Below are positions 45,890 to 52,818 of a stretch of 64,000 nucleotides of DNA, one piece after another. Every line of letters begins with the position of its first letter. The stretch's first letter is position 1. Made by a program: the position numbers and the translations under genes. The notes beneath the pieces are model-generated. The model was not told where the DNA came from. It saw only the letters and a list, made by a program, of their open reading frames with translations, and made no database searches. The DNA lies in NCBI RefSeq assembly GCF_030144325.1, contig NZ_CP126307.1, forward strand, positions 992,001 to 1,056,000, read 5' to 3'. Source of the DNA: Bosea vestrisii. Lineage in GTDB: Bacteria; Pseudomonadota; Alphaproteobacteria; Rhizobiales; Beijerinckiaceae.

Positions 45890-46981
45890 CTACGCGAACT
45901 CTTTCCGCTCGCTCGGCTCGAGCCGCACCGACAGCGTAGTCGGCGCCAGCTCGGTGCGGACCGGCGTGCCGGCCGCTGCAGCCTGCATCGCCCGGCGCAT
46001 ATGGCCGTAGAACTGCTCGGCACTGCTGCGCCAGCTATGATGGGCGGCGAGTTCAAGCCCCGCCTCGCGCGGCAGACGGAGCGCCGCGAGTGCGGCACTG
46101 CGCAGATCCTCATGCAGCACCGCCGCCTGGCTGCCGGCGAAGACATCGCTCGGCCCCTGCACCGGGAAGGCTGCGACGGGAAGCCCGCTCGCCGCCGCCT
46201 CCAGCAGGACGATGCCGAAGGTGTCGGTCAGGCTCGGGAAGACGAAGACGTCGGAGGAGGCATAGATCGCAGCGAGGTCCTCGCCCTCGCGCGCGCCCAG
46301 GAAATGCGCATCCGGGAAGGCGCGCTTGAGGTCGCCACGAGCAGGCCCGTCGCCGACCACGACCTTGCTGCCCGGCAGGCGCAGCGACAGGAAGGCTTCG
46401 AGGTTCTTCTCGACCGCGACCCGGCCGACGCTGAGGAAGATCGGCCGTGGGAGGTCGAGCACGCTCTCGGCCCGCGGATGGAACAGGGAGAGGTCGACCC
46501 CCCGCCCCCAGCGCAGAATGTGCTCGAAACCATTGGCGCGCAGCTCCGCCTCGACGGTCGCTGTCGAGACCATCACCCCGGCTGCCGGCCCGTGGAAGCG
46601 GCGCAGGAAACGATAGCTCCAGCTTTCCGGAATGGGCCAGCGTGCCGCGACATATTGCGGAAAGCGGGTGTGGTAACTCGTGGTGAAGGTGCGTTTCTGG
46701 GCGAGGCAGACGGCCCGCGTCAGCCAGCCGATCGGCCCTTCGGTCGCGATATGGATATGGTCCGGGCCGAACTCGGCGATACGCCGGGCGACATGCCGGC
46801 GCGTCGCCAGCGCGATGCGGATGTCGGGATAGGACGGCAGGCCGACCTGCCAGAAGCCTTCGGGCGTCAGCATGTGCGGGGTGACGCCGAACTCCGGCGC
46901 CGCCTCGACCATGCGTTCCAGCGAGCGCACCACGCCATTGATCTGCGGGCGCCAGGCGTCCGTCGCGATCAGGACGCGCAT
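45890..46981 (-). CDS. GT4-type glycosyltransferase
   Basis: A 363-residue GT-B glycosyltransferase. The N-terminus MRVLIATDAWRPQINGVVRSLE, then the donor-site segment FLSVGRVAVEKN and the C-terminal FVFPSLTDTFGIVLLEAAASGLPVAA with the EX7E-like pattern of family GT4, support this. It probably transfers a sugar to a lipid acceptor (mannosyltransferase-like). The ATG at 46981 (a GTG lies one codon upstream) shares a base with the stop of the phosphoesterase gene, so the two are translationally coupled. Confidence 0.87.
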   Translation of the reverse strand: MRVLIATDAWRPQINGVVRSLERMVEAAPEFGVTPHMLTPEGFWQVGLPSYPDIRIALATRRHVARRIAEFGPDHIHIATEGPIGWLTRAVCLAQKRTFTTSYHTRFPQYVAARWPIPESWSYRFLRRFHGPAAGVMVSTATVEAELRANGFEHILRWGRGVDLSLFHPRAESVLDLPRPIFLSVGRVAVEKNLEAFLSLRLPGSKVVVGDGPARGDLKRAFPDAHFLGAREGEDLAAIYASSDVFVFPSLTDTFGIVLLEAAASGLPVAAFPVQGPSDVFAGSQAAVLHEDLRSAALAALRLPREAGLELAAHHSWRSSAEQFYGHMRRAMQAAAAGTPVRTELAPTTLSVRLEPSERKEFA

Positions 46982-47811
46982 CACGCGGCCTCGACGAGGC
47001 TCGGCACAGGGGTCGCGCGTGTCATGGGCGCCGGCAGCGCCGGCTTCTCGCCCGTCAGCCGGTGCTGCGGCCAGCGGATGATCTCGAAGCGGCCGTCGTC
47101 GTGCTCGATCACCGCCGTGCAGCTTTCGACCCAGTCGCCTGTGTTGATATAGGTCAGCCCGTTGATGTCGCGCTGGGCAGCGTGGTGGATGTGCCCACAG
47201 ATCACGCCATCGGCCTTATGCCGGCGCGCCTCGTCGGCGAGGCACTGCTCGAACTCGCCGATATAGTTCACCGCGTTCTTGACCTTGTGCTTGGCCCAGG
47301 CCGAGAGCGACCAGTGCGGCAGGCGCAAGACGCGGCGCACCCGGTTGATGCCGTGGTTGAGCACGAGCGCGACCGTGTAGGCCCAGTCGCCGAGCAGAGC
47401 GAGCCATTTGGCGTTGCGCACCACGAGGTCGAACAGGTCGCCATGGATGACCAGCATGCGCTTGCCGTCGGCCGTCTCGTGGACGATGTCGTCGACCAGC
47501 GTGATGCCGCCGAATTGCAGGCCGGTGTAGTCGCGCAGGAAGTCGTCGTGGTTGCCGGTCACGTAGATCAGCGTCGAGCCCTTGCGCACCTTGCGCAGCA
47601 GCTTCTGGACGACGTCGTTGTGTGACTGCGGGAAATACCAGCCGCTCTTCAGGCGCCAGCCGTCGATGATGTCGCCGACCAGGTAGATTTTCGGCGCGTC
47701 GTAGGCGCGCAGGAACTCCAGCACGAGATCAGCCTGCGCTCCGCGCGTGCCGAGATGCAGATCGGAGATGAAGATGCTGCGAACCTGCTTGGCGTCGCTG
47801 TCGTCGCTCAT
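46981..47811 (-). CDS. LpxH-like metallophosphoesterase
   Basis: A 276-residue calcineurin-type phosphoesterase. The metal-binding motifs are SDLHLGTRG near residue 17, LVGDIIDGW, TGNHDDFLRD and VICGHIHHA. This order matches UDP-2,3-diacylglucosamine hydrolase (COG2908) relatives. The residue NHDD context and WRLKSGWYFPQSHNDV segment set it in the non-canonical group often found beside a GT4 transferase, with which it may act in envelope glycolipid metabolism. The frame opens at 48009, but ATG 47811 fits the family. Confidence 0.85.
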   Translation of the reverse strand: MSDDSDAKQVRSIFISDLHLGTRGAQADLVLEFLRAYDAPKIYLVGDIIDGWRLKSGWYFPQSHNDVVQKLLRKVRKGSTLIYVTGNHDDFLRDYTGLQFGGITLVDDIVHETADGKRMLVIHGDLFDLVVRNAKWLALLGDWAYTVALVLNHGINRVRRVLRLPHWSLSAWAKHKVKNAVNYIGEFEQCLADEARRHKADGVICGHIHHAAQRDINGLTYINTGDWVESCTAVIEHDDGRFEIIRWPQHRLTGEKPALPAPMTRATPVPSLVEAA

Positions 47812-47936
47812 GCTCGCTGGCCTATCTATTGCGATGCCTCCGGCGTGTGTCTGATTTGCACTACGCTTTGATGACGCGGCGGCGAAACCGTGCTTTGCCT
47901 CCCCTGACAGGAACGAGACCTTTCCAGGAGACGAAG

Positions 47937-48716
47937 ATGGATCTGGGTATCGCCGGCCGCACGGCCATCGTTTGCGCCTCGAGCAAGGGGCTGGGCCGTG
48001 GTTGCGCACTGGCGCTGGCCGAGGCTGGCTGCACCGTCGTCGTCAACGGCCGCGACGCCAAGACGCTGGAGGAAACCGCTAGTGCGATTCGGGCCAGCAC
48101 CGGCGCCACCGTGATCGCCGTCGCCGCCGATGTCTCGACCAAGGCGGGACAGGACGCGTTGCTCAGCGCTGCGCCGAATCCCGACATCCTCGTCAACAAC
48201 AATGGCGGCCCGCCACCGAAGCCCTTCCGTGAGGTGACGCGCGAGGGCCTGCTCGAAGGCGTCGCGCAGAACATGGCGACGCCGCTCGAACTGGTGCAGC
48301 GCGTCGTCGACGGCATGATCGAGCGGCGCTTCGGCCGCATTATCAACATCACCTCGGCGAGCGTGCTGACGCCGCTGACCGGGCTCGATGTCTCCTCCGC
48401 GGCCCGCGCCGGCCTCACCGCCTTCCTCGCCGGCGTGGCGCGCGAGATCGCCCATGCCAACGTCACCATCAACAACATCCTGCCGGGCGTATTCGACACG
48501 GACCGGATCAAGACCGCGACAAACAAGGTTGCCGAGATGCAGGGCATTAGCATCGAGGAAGCGACGAAGCGGCGGCTTGCTGCTGTCCCGGCCGGCCGCC
48601 TCGGTACGCCCGACGAGTTCGGCAAGCTCTGCGCCTTCATTTCCAGCGCCCATGCCGGCTATATCACCGGCCAGAATTTCCTGATCGACGGCGGCTCGTT
48701 CCGGACGAACTTCTGA
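47937..48716 (+). CDS. SDR-like protein lacking the catalytic Tyr-Lys
   Basis: A 259-residue Rossmann-fold protein of the FabG-like SDR class. The nucleotide site is CASSKGLGRG (residues 13-22). NNNGGPPPKPF replaces the usual NNAG motif. At the active site the family YxxxK is replaced by SSAAR in TGLDVSSAARAGL, so neither the Tyr nor the Lys is present. The C-terminus YITGQNFLIDGGSFR is normal. Such divergent SDRs form a recognised group of uncertain activity. An AGGAG ribosome site supports ATG 47937. Confidence 0.85.
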   Translation: MDLGIAGRTAIVCASSKGLGRGCALALAEAGCTVVVNGRDAKTLEETASAIRASTGATVIAVAADVSTKAGQDALLSAAPNPDILVNNNGGPPPKPFREVTREGLLEGVAQNMATPLELVQRVVDGMIERRFGRIINITSASVLTPLTGLDVSSAARAGLTAFLAGVAREIAHANVTINNILPGVFDTDRIKTATNKVAEMQGISIEEATKRRLAAVPAGRLGTPDEFGKLCAFISSAHAGYITGQNFLIDGGSFRTNF

Positions 48717-48778
48717 CGCCGGCCGGCCGGGGCGCGTCAGGCGTCCCGGCTCTCACCTCCAGAACCAAACTGAGGCCG

Positions 48779-49231
48779 ATGACCATCGCCTATCGACGAG
48801 CCGTCCCCGAGGACACGCCCGCCTGCGTCGTCCTGCGCGGGAAGACGCGGGAGAATGCCTTCTCGCTCGAGCGCCTCGCGGAAGCGGGCGTCACGCCGGA
48901 AGGTTGGCGCTCCGCCATCGCCGATGGCAGCCTGCCGGGCCATGTCGCGACCGATGGCGGCGAGATCATTGGCTATTGCTTCGGCGAGCGTGAGACCGGC
49001 GAGATCGTCGTGCTGGCGCTGCTGCCGGAACACGAGGGACAGGGCATCGGAAAGACGCTGCTGAATCTGGTCGTCGACGAGCTCAGGGCGCTCGGCTTCG
49101 CCAGGCTGTTCCTCAGCTGCTCGTCCGACCCAGCCGTGCGCTCCTACGGCTTCTATCGGCATCTCGGCTGGTCCTCGACCGGCACGTTCGACCACCGTGA
49201 TGACGAGATACTCGAATATCGCCTGACCTGA
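48779..49231 (+). CDS. GNAT family N-acetyltransferase
   Basis: A 150-residue acetyltransferase. The acetyl-CoA motif is LLPEHEGQGIGKTLLNLVV at about residues 80-98, with the preceding strand GEIVVLALLP. The C-terminus has FYRHLGWSSTGTFD, the motif-B-like part. No partner gene points to a substrate. It is separate from its neighbours by intergenic spaces of 60-130 bases. Confidence 0.87.
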   Translation: MTIAYRRAVPEDTPACVVLRGKTRENAFSLERLAEAGVTPEGWRSAIADGSLPGHVATDGGEIIGYCFGERETGEIVVLALLPEHEGQGIGKTLLNLVVDELRALGFARLFLSCSSDPAVRSYGFYRHLGWSSTGTFDHRDDEILEYRLT

Positions 49232-49311
49232 GCCGGGGTCGATCGCCCCCCGCACCGCGCCGGTCCGTTTTGCAACATCAAGGCTTGGAACGGGTCCACG
49301 CTCGTGGTCTA

Positions 49312-49345
49312 AGGAATGGAGGTCTTGCATAAGACTTCCATTCCT
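49312..49345 (+). promoter_or_regulatory. 15-base-pair hairpin in the leader of the DMT exporter gene
   Basis: AGGAATGGAGGTCTT (49312-49326) pairs with AAGACTTCCATTCCT (49331-49345) around a GCAT loop, fully except for one G-U pair. It ends about 20 bases before the TTG start at 49365. It could attenuate the DMT gene or terminate the GNAT transcript, though only CCTTTT follows. Confidence 0.65.
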
Positions 49346-49364
49346 CCTGCCCGACCTTTTAGCC

Positions 49365-50294
49365 TTGTCACCGCTCCTCGGCATCAGCCTCAAGCTGCTT
49401 TCGGCCCTGTCGTTCACGCTGATGTCGGCCGGCATCAAGACGCTGGCCTCGCGCTATCCGACGGGAGAGCTCGTCTTCTTCCGCTCGTTCTTCGCGCTGA
49501 TCCCGCTGATGATCTGGCTGGCCTGGCGCCATGAATTCCCCGAGGCGCTCAAGACGAGCAATCTGCGTGGCCATCTCAAGCGCGGCGTCATCGGCTCGAC
49601 CGGCATGTTCCTCGGCTTCGCCGCCCTGCATCTGTTGCCGCTCTCTGATGCGGTCGCGATCGGCTACGCCGCGCCGCTGATCGTCGTGGTGCTGGCGGCG
49701 TTGATCCTGAAGGAGCGTGTCCGCATCTATCGCTGGACCGCGGTTGCCGTGGGCTTCGTCGGCGTCTTGCTGATGCTCTCGCCGCATATGGGCGCGCAGG
49801 CCTTCGGCCATGGGCTCTCGGGTGGCCCCGCCATCGGCGCCCTGCTCGCCCTTGCCGGCGCGTTCTGCTCGGCCTTCGCCTCGATCGAGGTCCGGCTCCT
49901 GACCCATACCGAGAAGACCGGCGCCATCGTCTTCTATTTCATGTCGCTGACCTCGCTGCTTGGCCTGCTGACGCTCGCGCTCGGCTGGACAGTGCCCGAC
50001 CTGAAAGACTTCATCCTGCTCGTTACGATCGGCGTGCTCGGCGGCCTCGGCCAGATGCTGCTGGTCCAGGCCTATCGCTATGGCGACGCCTCGCTGATCG
50101 CGCCCTTCGAATATTCGACGATGATCTGGGCGACGGCGCTCGGCTGGTTCGTCTTCGGCGAATGGCCGGTGATGGCCGTGCTCATCGGCTCGCTGATCGT
50201 GATCGCGTCGGGCATCTACGTCATCCTGCGCGAACAGCAGCTCGGCCTGCTCAAGAAGGAAACCCGCGAGGTCGGCCCGTCCCGCTCGGTCTGA
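49365..50294 (+). CDS. DMT superfamily transporter (two EamA domains)
   Basis: A 309-residue inner-membrane permease with ten hydrophobic segments arranged as two EamA repeats. Clear features are SFTLMSAGIKTLASRYPTGE in the first segment, LPLSDAVAIGYAAPLIVVVLAALILKERV at the end of repeat one, and DASLIAPFEYSTMIWATALGWFVFGEWP in repeat two. The start is uncertain: TTG 49365 has no ribosome site and there is no in-frame ATG nearby upstream. The exported or imported compound is unknown. Confidence 0.85.
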   Translation: MSPLLGISLKLLSALSFTLMSAGIKTLASRYPTGELVFFRSFFALIPLMIWLAWRHEFPEALKTSNLRGHLKRGVIGSTGMFLGFAALHLLPLSDAVAIGYAAPLIVVVLAALILKERVRIYRWTAVAVGFVGVLLMLSPHMGAQAFGHGLSGGPAIGALLALAGAFCSAFASIEVRLLTHTEKTGAIVFYFMSLTSLLGLLTLALGWTVPDLKDFILLVTIGVLGGLGQMLLVQAYRYGDASLIAPFEYSTMIWATALGWFVFGEWPVMAVLIGSLIVIASGIYVILREQQLGLLKKETREVGPSRSV

Positions 50295-50398
50295 ACCCGC
50301 TCGACTTGCCGCTTGGAGCGATCCGAGGCATTGTCCGCTAAGACAAACAATCGTTCTCTTTCCCAAACGGATAGCGGGCGGCGGCAGGCAAGAGCGCA

Positions 50399-51019
50399 AT
50401 GGGCATCGAAACCAAGGAACGTGGCGGCCGCGAGCTCGCATCCGGCGCGCAGGTGATTTCGGGCCAGCTCGGCAAGACGATCCAGCGCCTGCGCAAGGCC
50501 TATAATCTCTCGCTCTCGGAGCTCGCCGAACAGTCCGGCGTCGCCAAGTCGATCATCAGCCAGATCGAGCGCAACGAGACCAATCCGACCCTGGCGACGA
50601 TCTGGCGGCTGTCGCAGGCACTCGACGTCTCGATCGAGCGCGTCCTCTCGACCAATGAGGAAGAGGCTTTCATCGAGAAGATCGCCCGATCTGACACACC
50701 GATCCTGGTCTCCGAGGACGGCAAGCTGCGCCTCGCCATCATCGGCTGGATCAAGACCGTCGAATGGCTGCAATGGTACGAGGTCAGCGCCGAGCCGGGC
50801 GGCGAGCTCGATTCAGAAGGCCACCAGCGCGGCTCGATCGAATCGCTCTCGGTCAGCGCCGGTGAATTCGAGGTCGAGGTCGGCGGCATCACCCAGCGCG
50901 CCAAGGCCGGCGAGACCCTGCGCTACCGCTGTGACCGCCAGCATGTCGTCCGCTGCGTCAGCGGCCAGCCGGGCACAGCCTTGATGGTCTGCATCCTCAA
51001 AGCGGCAGTGATGGACTGA
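50399..51019 (+). CDS. XRE-cupin transcriptional regulator
   Basis: A 206-residue two-domain regulator. The N-terminal XRE helix-turn-helix (about residues 23-78) reads IQRLRKAYNLSLSELAEQSGVAKSIISQIERNETNPTLATIWRL. The C-terminal cupin (about 110-195) includes LSVSAGEFEVEVGG and GETLRYRCDRQHVVRCVSG. This HTH-cupin pairing is common in regulators of amino-acid, sulfur or polyamine metabolism. It starts 104 bases after the DMT gene and may control it, which is inference. Confidence 0.88.
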   Translation: MGIETKERGGRELASGAQVISGQLGKTIQRLRKAYNLSLSELAEQSGVAKSIISQIERNETNPTLATIWRLSQALDVSIERVLSTNEEEAFIEKIARSDTPILVSEDGKLRLAIIGWIKTVEWLQWYEVSAEPGGELDSEGHQRGSIESLSVSAGEFEVEVGGITQRAKAGETLRYRCDRQHVVRCVSGQPGTALMVCILKAAVMD

Positions 51020-51048
51020 GGGCCGCTAGCAGCCCCAGCTTCGTCTCC

Positions 51049-51984
51049 TTAGCCACCGGCCGCCTTCGGCGGTCGTGGTGGTCCCTGCACCGCCGGCAGC
51101 GACTTCAGGTATTCGGCCATCGCCAGCCGGTCGGCATCCGATAGCTGCGCCATGTTGCGCACCACCGCCGCCATCAAACCGCCGACGCTGTCGAAGCTTG
51201 GCGTGAAGCCGCTCTTGAGCAATTCGGCGATCTCGGCCTTCGACCATTTGCCGAGGCCGTCCTCGGCCTGGGTGATGTTCGGCACCCAGCCCTTGCCCTC
51301 GGGGTCGGGACCGCCGGCAAAGCGCGTCGCCTGGACGATGGCGCCGAACTGGTTGCGGCTGGAATGGCATTCGGCGCAATGGCCCGGACCGTTCACCAGA
51401 TAGGCGCCGCGGTTCCACTCCTCGCTCTTGGCCGGATCGGCCTTGAAGGGCGTTCCGTCGAAGAACAGCAGCTTCCAGGCGCCGACGGCGCGGCGGATAT
51501 TGTAAGGGAAGCCGAGCTCATGCGCAGGCGCCCTGCCCTCGACCGACGGCAGCGTCCGGATATAGGCGAGGAGATCGGCGACGGCCTTGGGCGGCATCAA
51601 CCGATATGAGGTGTAGGGGAAAGCCGGATAATAGTGCTGGCCCGAGGGCGAGACGCCAGCCGTCATCGCCTGGATGAAGTCGGCCGTGCCCCAGTTGCCG
51701 ATGCCGTCGCGCGTATGCGGCGAGATGTTCGGCACATGGAACTTGCCGAAGGGCGAGCCCAGCACCAGCCCGCCGCCGAGCCGCGTCTTGTCCTCCTGCC
51801 CCGGCGTGGCATGGCAGGAGGCGCAGCCACCAGCCGCGAACAGCAGCTTGCCGTTCTCGATGTCGGGTGCCGGCAGCGTGCCGACCTCGGGACCAGGCGA
51901 GACCACCCGTGGATCGGTGAAGACGAAGAAGCCGGCAGCGCCGAGAGCGATGAAGACCAGAAGCGTGATCAGCAGGCGGCGCAT
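51049..51984 (-). CDS. Di-heme c-type cytochrome
   Basis: A 311-residue membrane-anchored or exported cytochrome. The N-terminal hydrophobic segment LLITLLVFIALGAAGFFVF acts as signal or anchor. Two heme sites are present: CASCH at residues 54-58 and CAECH at 203-207, each in its own class-I domain with likely Met ligands downstream. It resembles the cytochrome subunits that accept electrons from periplasmic dehydrogenases, though the usual three-heme alcohol dehydrogenase subunits are longer. It is in line with the CoxL-like gene upstream. Confidence 0.85.
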   Translation of the reverse strand: MRRLLITLLVFIALGAAGFFVFTDPRVVSPGPEVGTLPAPDIENGKLLFAAGGCASCHATPGQEDKTRLGGGLVLGSPFGKFHVPNISPHTRDGIGNWGTADFIQAMTAGVSPSGQHYYPAFPYTSYRLMPPKAVADLLAYIRTLPSVEGRAPAHELGFPYNIRRAVGAWKLLFFDGTPFKADPAKSEEWNRGAYLVNGPGHCAECHSSRNQFGAIVQATRFAGGPDPEGKGWVPNITQAEDGLGKWSKAEIAELLKSGFTPSFDSVGGLMAAVVRNMAQLSDADRLAMAEYLKSLPAVQGPPRPPKAAGG

Positions 51985-52057
51985 CGATTCCTCGTCAAGT
52001 TGTCTCTGGCAAACAACGCCCGTGTCGCGACACGGTTCGCTCCGGATGCCGCCGACA

Positions 52058-52208
52058 CGAAAGGAGCGGGCCTCTTAGAGTCGGATCCGATCAGATTGGA
52101 TCAATCTGATCGGTGAATCCGTCTCTCACTTTGAGTTAGAGACCGTTTTTCCGATCAGCTTGCAGCGCAAGCCGATCGGAACGGGCTCTAAGGAAGCCCG
52201 CTCCTTCG
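52058..52208. mobile_element. MITE-like palindromic element between the cytochrome genes
   Basis: About 151 bases with imperfect 23-base terminal inverted repeats: 52058-52080 (CGAAAGGAGCGGGCCTCTTAGAG) and 52186-52208 (complement reads CGAAGGAGCGGGCTTCCTTAGAG). Inside are two hairpins: CCGATCAGATT-GGATC-AATCTGATCGG at 52087-52113, and a second at 52158-52172 around GCTTGC-AGC-GCAAGC. No transposase gene. The form is that of a non-autonomous mobile or structural repeat. Confidence 0.65.
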
Positions 52209-52253
52209 ATCAGGTCAAATCTGCAGGTCAAATCTGGCGGCGGCGGCCGCCGG

Positions 52254-52685
52254 TCACTTCTTGATGCGATAGGTCTCGTGGCAGCCGCCGCAATTCTTGG
52301 TGGCGTCGCCGAAGGCGGTGCGGAAGCCAGCGAGATCAGTCACGGCAGCACCCTTGCCGGCATCGGCCTCGAACTTGGCGAAGGCGGCCTTGAAGCCCAC
52401 CTGGTCCTCCCAGATCTTCGGCGCCGCCGTGGTCTCGCCGCCAGTCTTGGCGGTGTCCGGATAGAGGCCGGGCATCTTCTTGGCGGCATCGCCATAGGTC
52501 TTGAAGATCGCCTGCACCTTCGCTGCATCGAACGGCGCCTCGCCCTTGGCGATCGCCGCGCCATCGCGCGTCGCGGCGCCGACGCCCTTCATCGTGTCGC
52601 GCCGCTCGGAGATCGGGTTGGCCTGGGCCAGAACGGCGGAGACACCGACGGCGAGACCGAGGGCGACGAAAGCAGAACGAAGCAT
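52254..52685 (-). CDS. Cytochrome c' (class II c-type cytochrome)
   Basis: A 143-residue periplasmic four-helix-bundle cytochrome. Signal peptide MLRSAFVALGLAVGVSAVLAQ; the mature start ANPISERRDTMKGVGAATRDG has the conserved Arg-rich helix. The single heme motif CGGCH (Cys132, Cys135, His136) lies near the C-terminus, as in cytochrome c' and c556. Its role could be electron transfer or NO binding. It is 133 bases downstream of the CoxL-like subunit on the same strand. ATG 52685 is chosen; the frame opens at 52805. Confidence 0.9.
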   Translation of the reverse strand: MLRSAFVALGLAVGVSAVLAQANPISERRDTMKGVGAATRDGAAIAKGEAPFDAAKVQAIFKTYGDAAKKMPGLYPDTAKTGGETTAAPKIWEDQVGFKAAFAKFEADAGKGAAVTDLAGFRTAFGDATKNCGGCHETYRIKK

Positions 52686-52818
52686 GCGCGGGAGTCCTCC
52701 GGAAGACATGCGCCTGAACAGGCGCTGTTTTGAACTCTTCCAGATCAGCGCAGGGTCACGACAGCGCCAAGTCGCATTGTCGTGAATATCATTGCAGAAA
52801 CGCAATCAGCGCCTTGCA

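Noticed and set aside
49316..49534. Alternative ATG-started frame (MEVLHKTSIPP) for the DMT gene
   Set aside because: It is in another frame with no transporter-like residues after the overlap, and the adjacent AAGGA is too close to the ATG; a further frameshift could not be shown.
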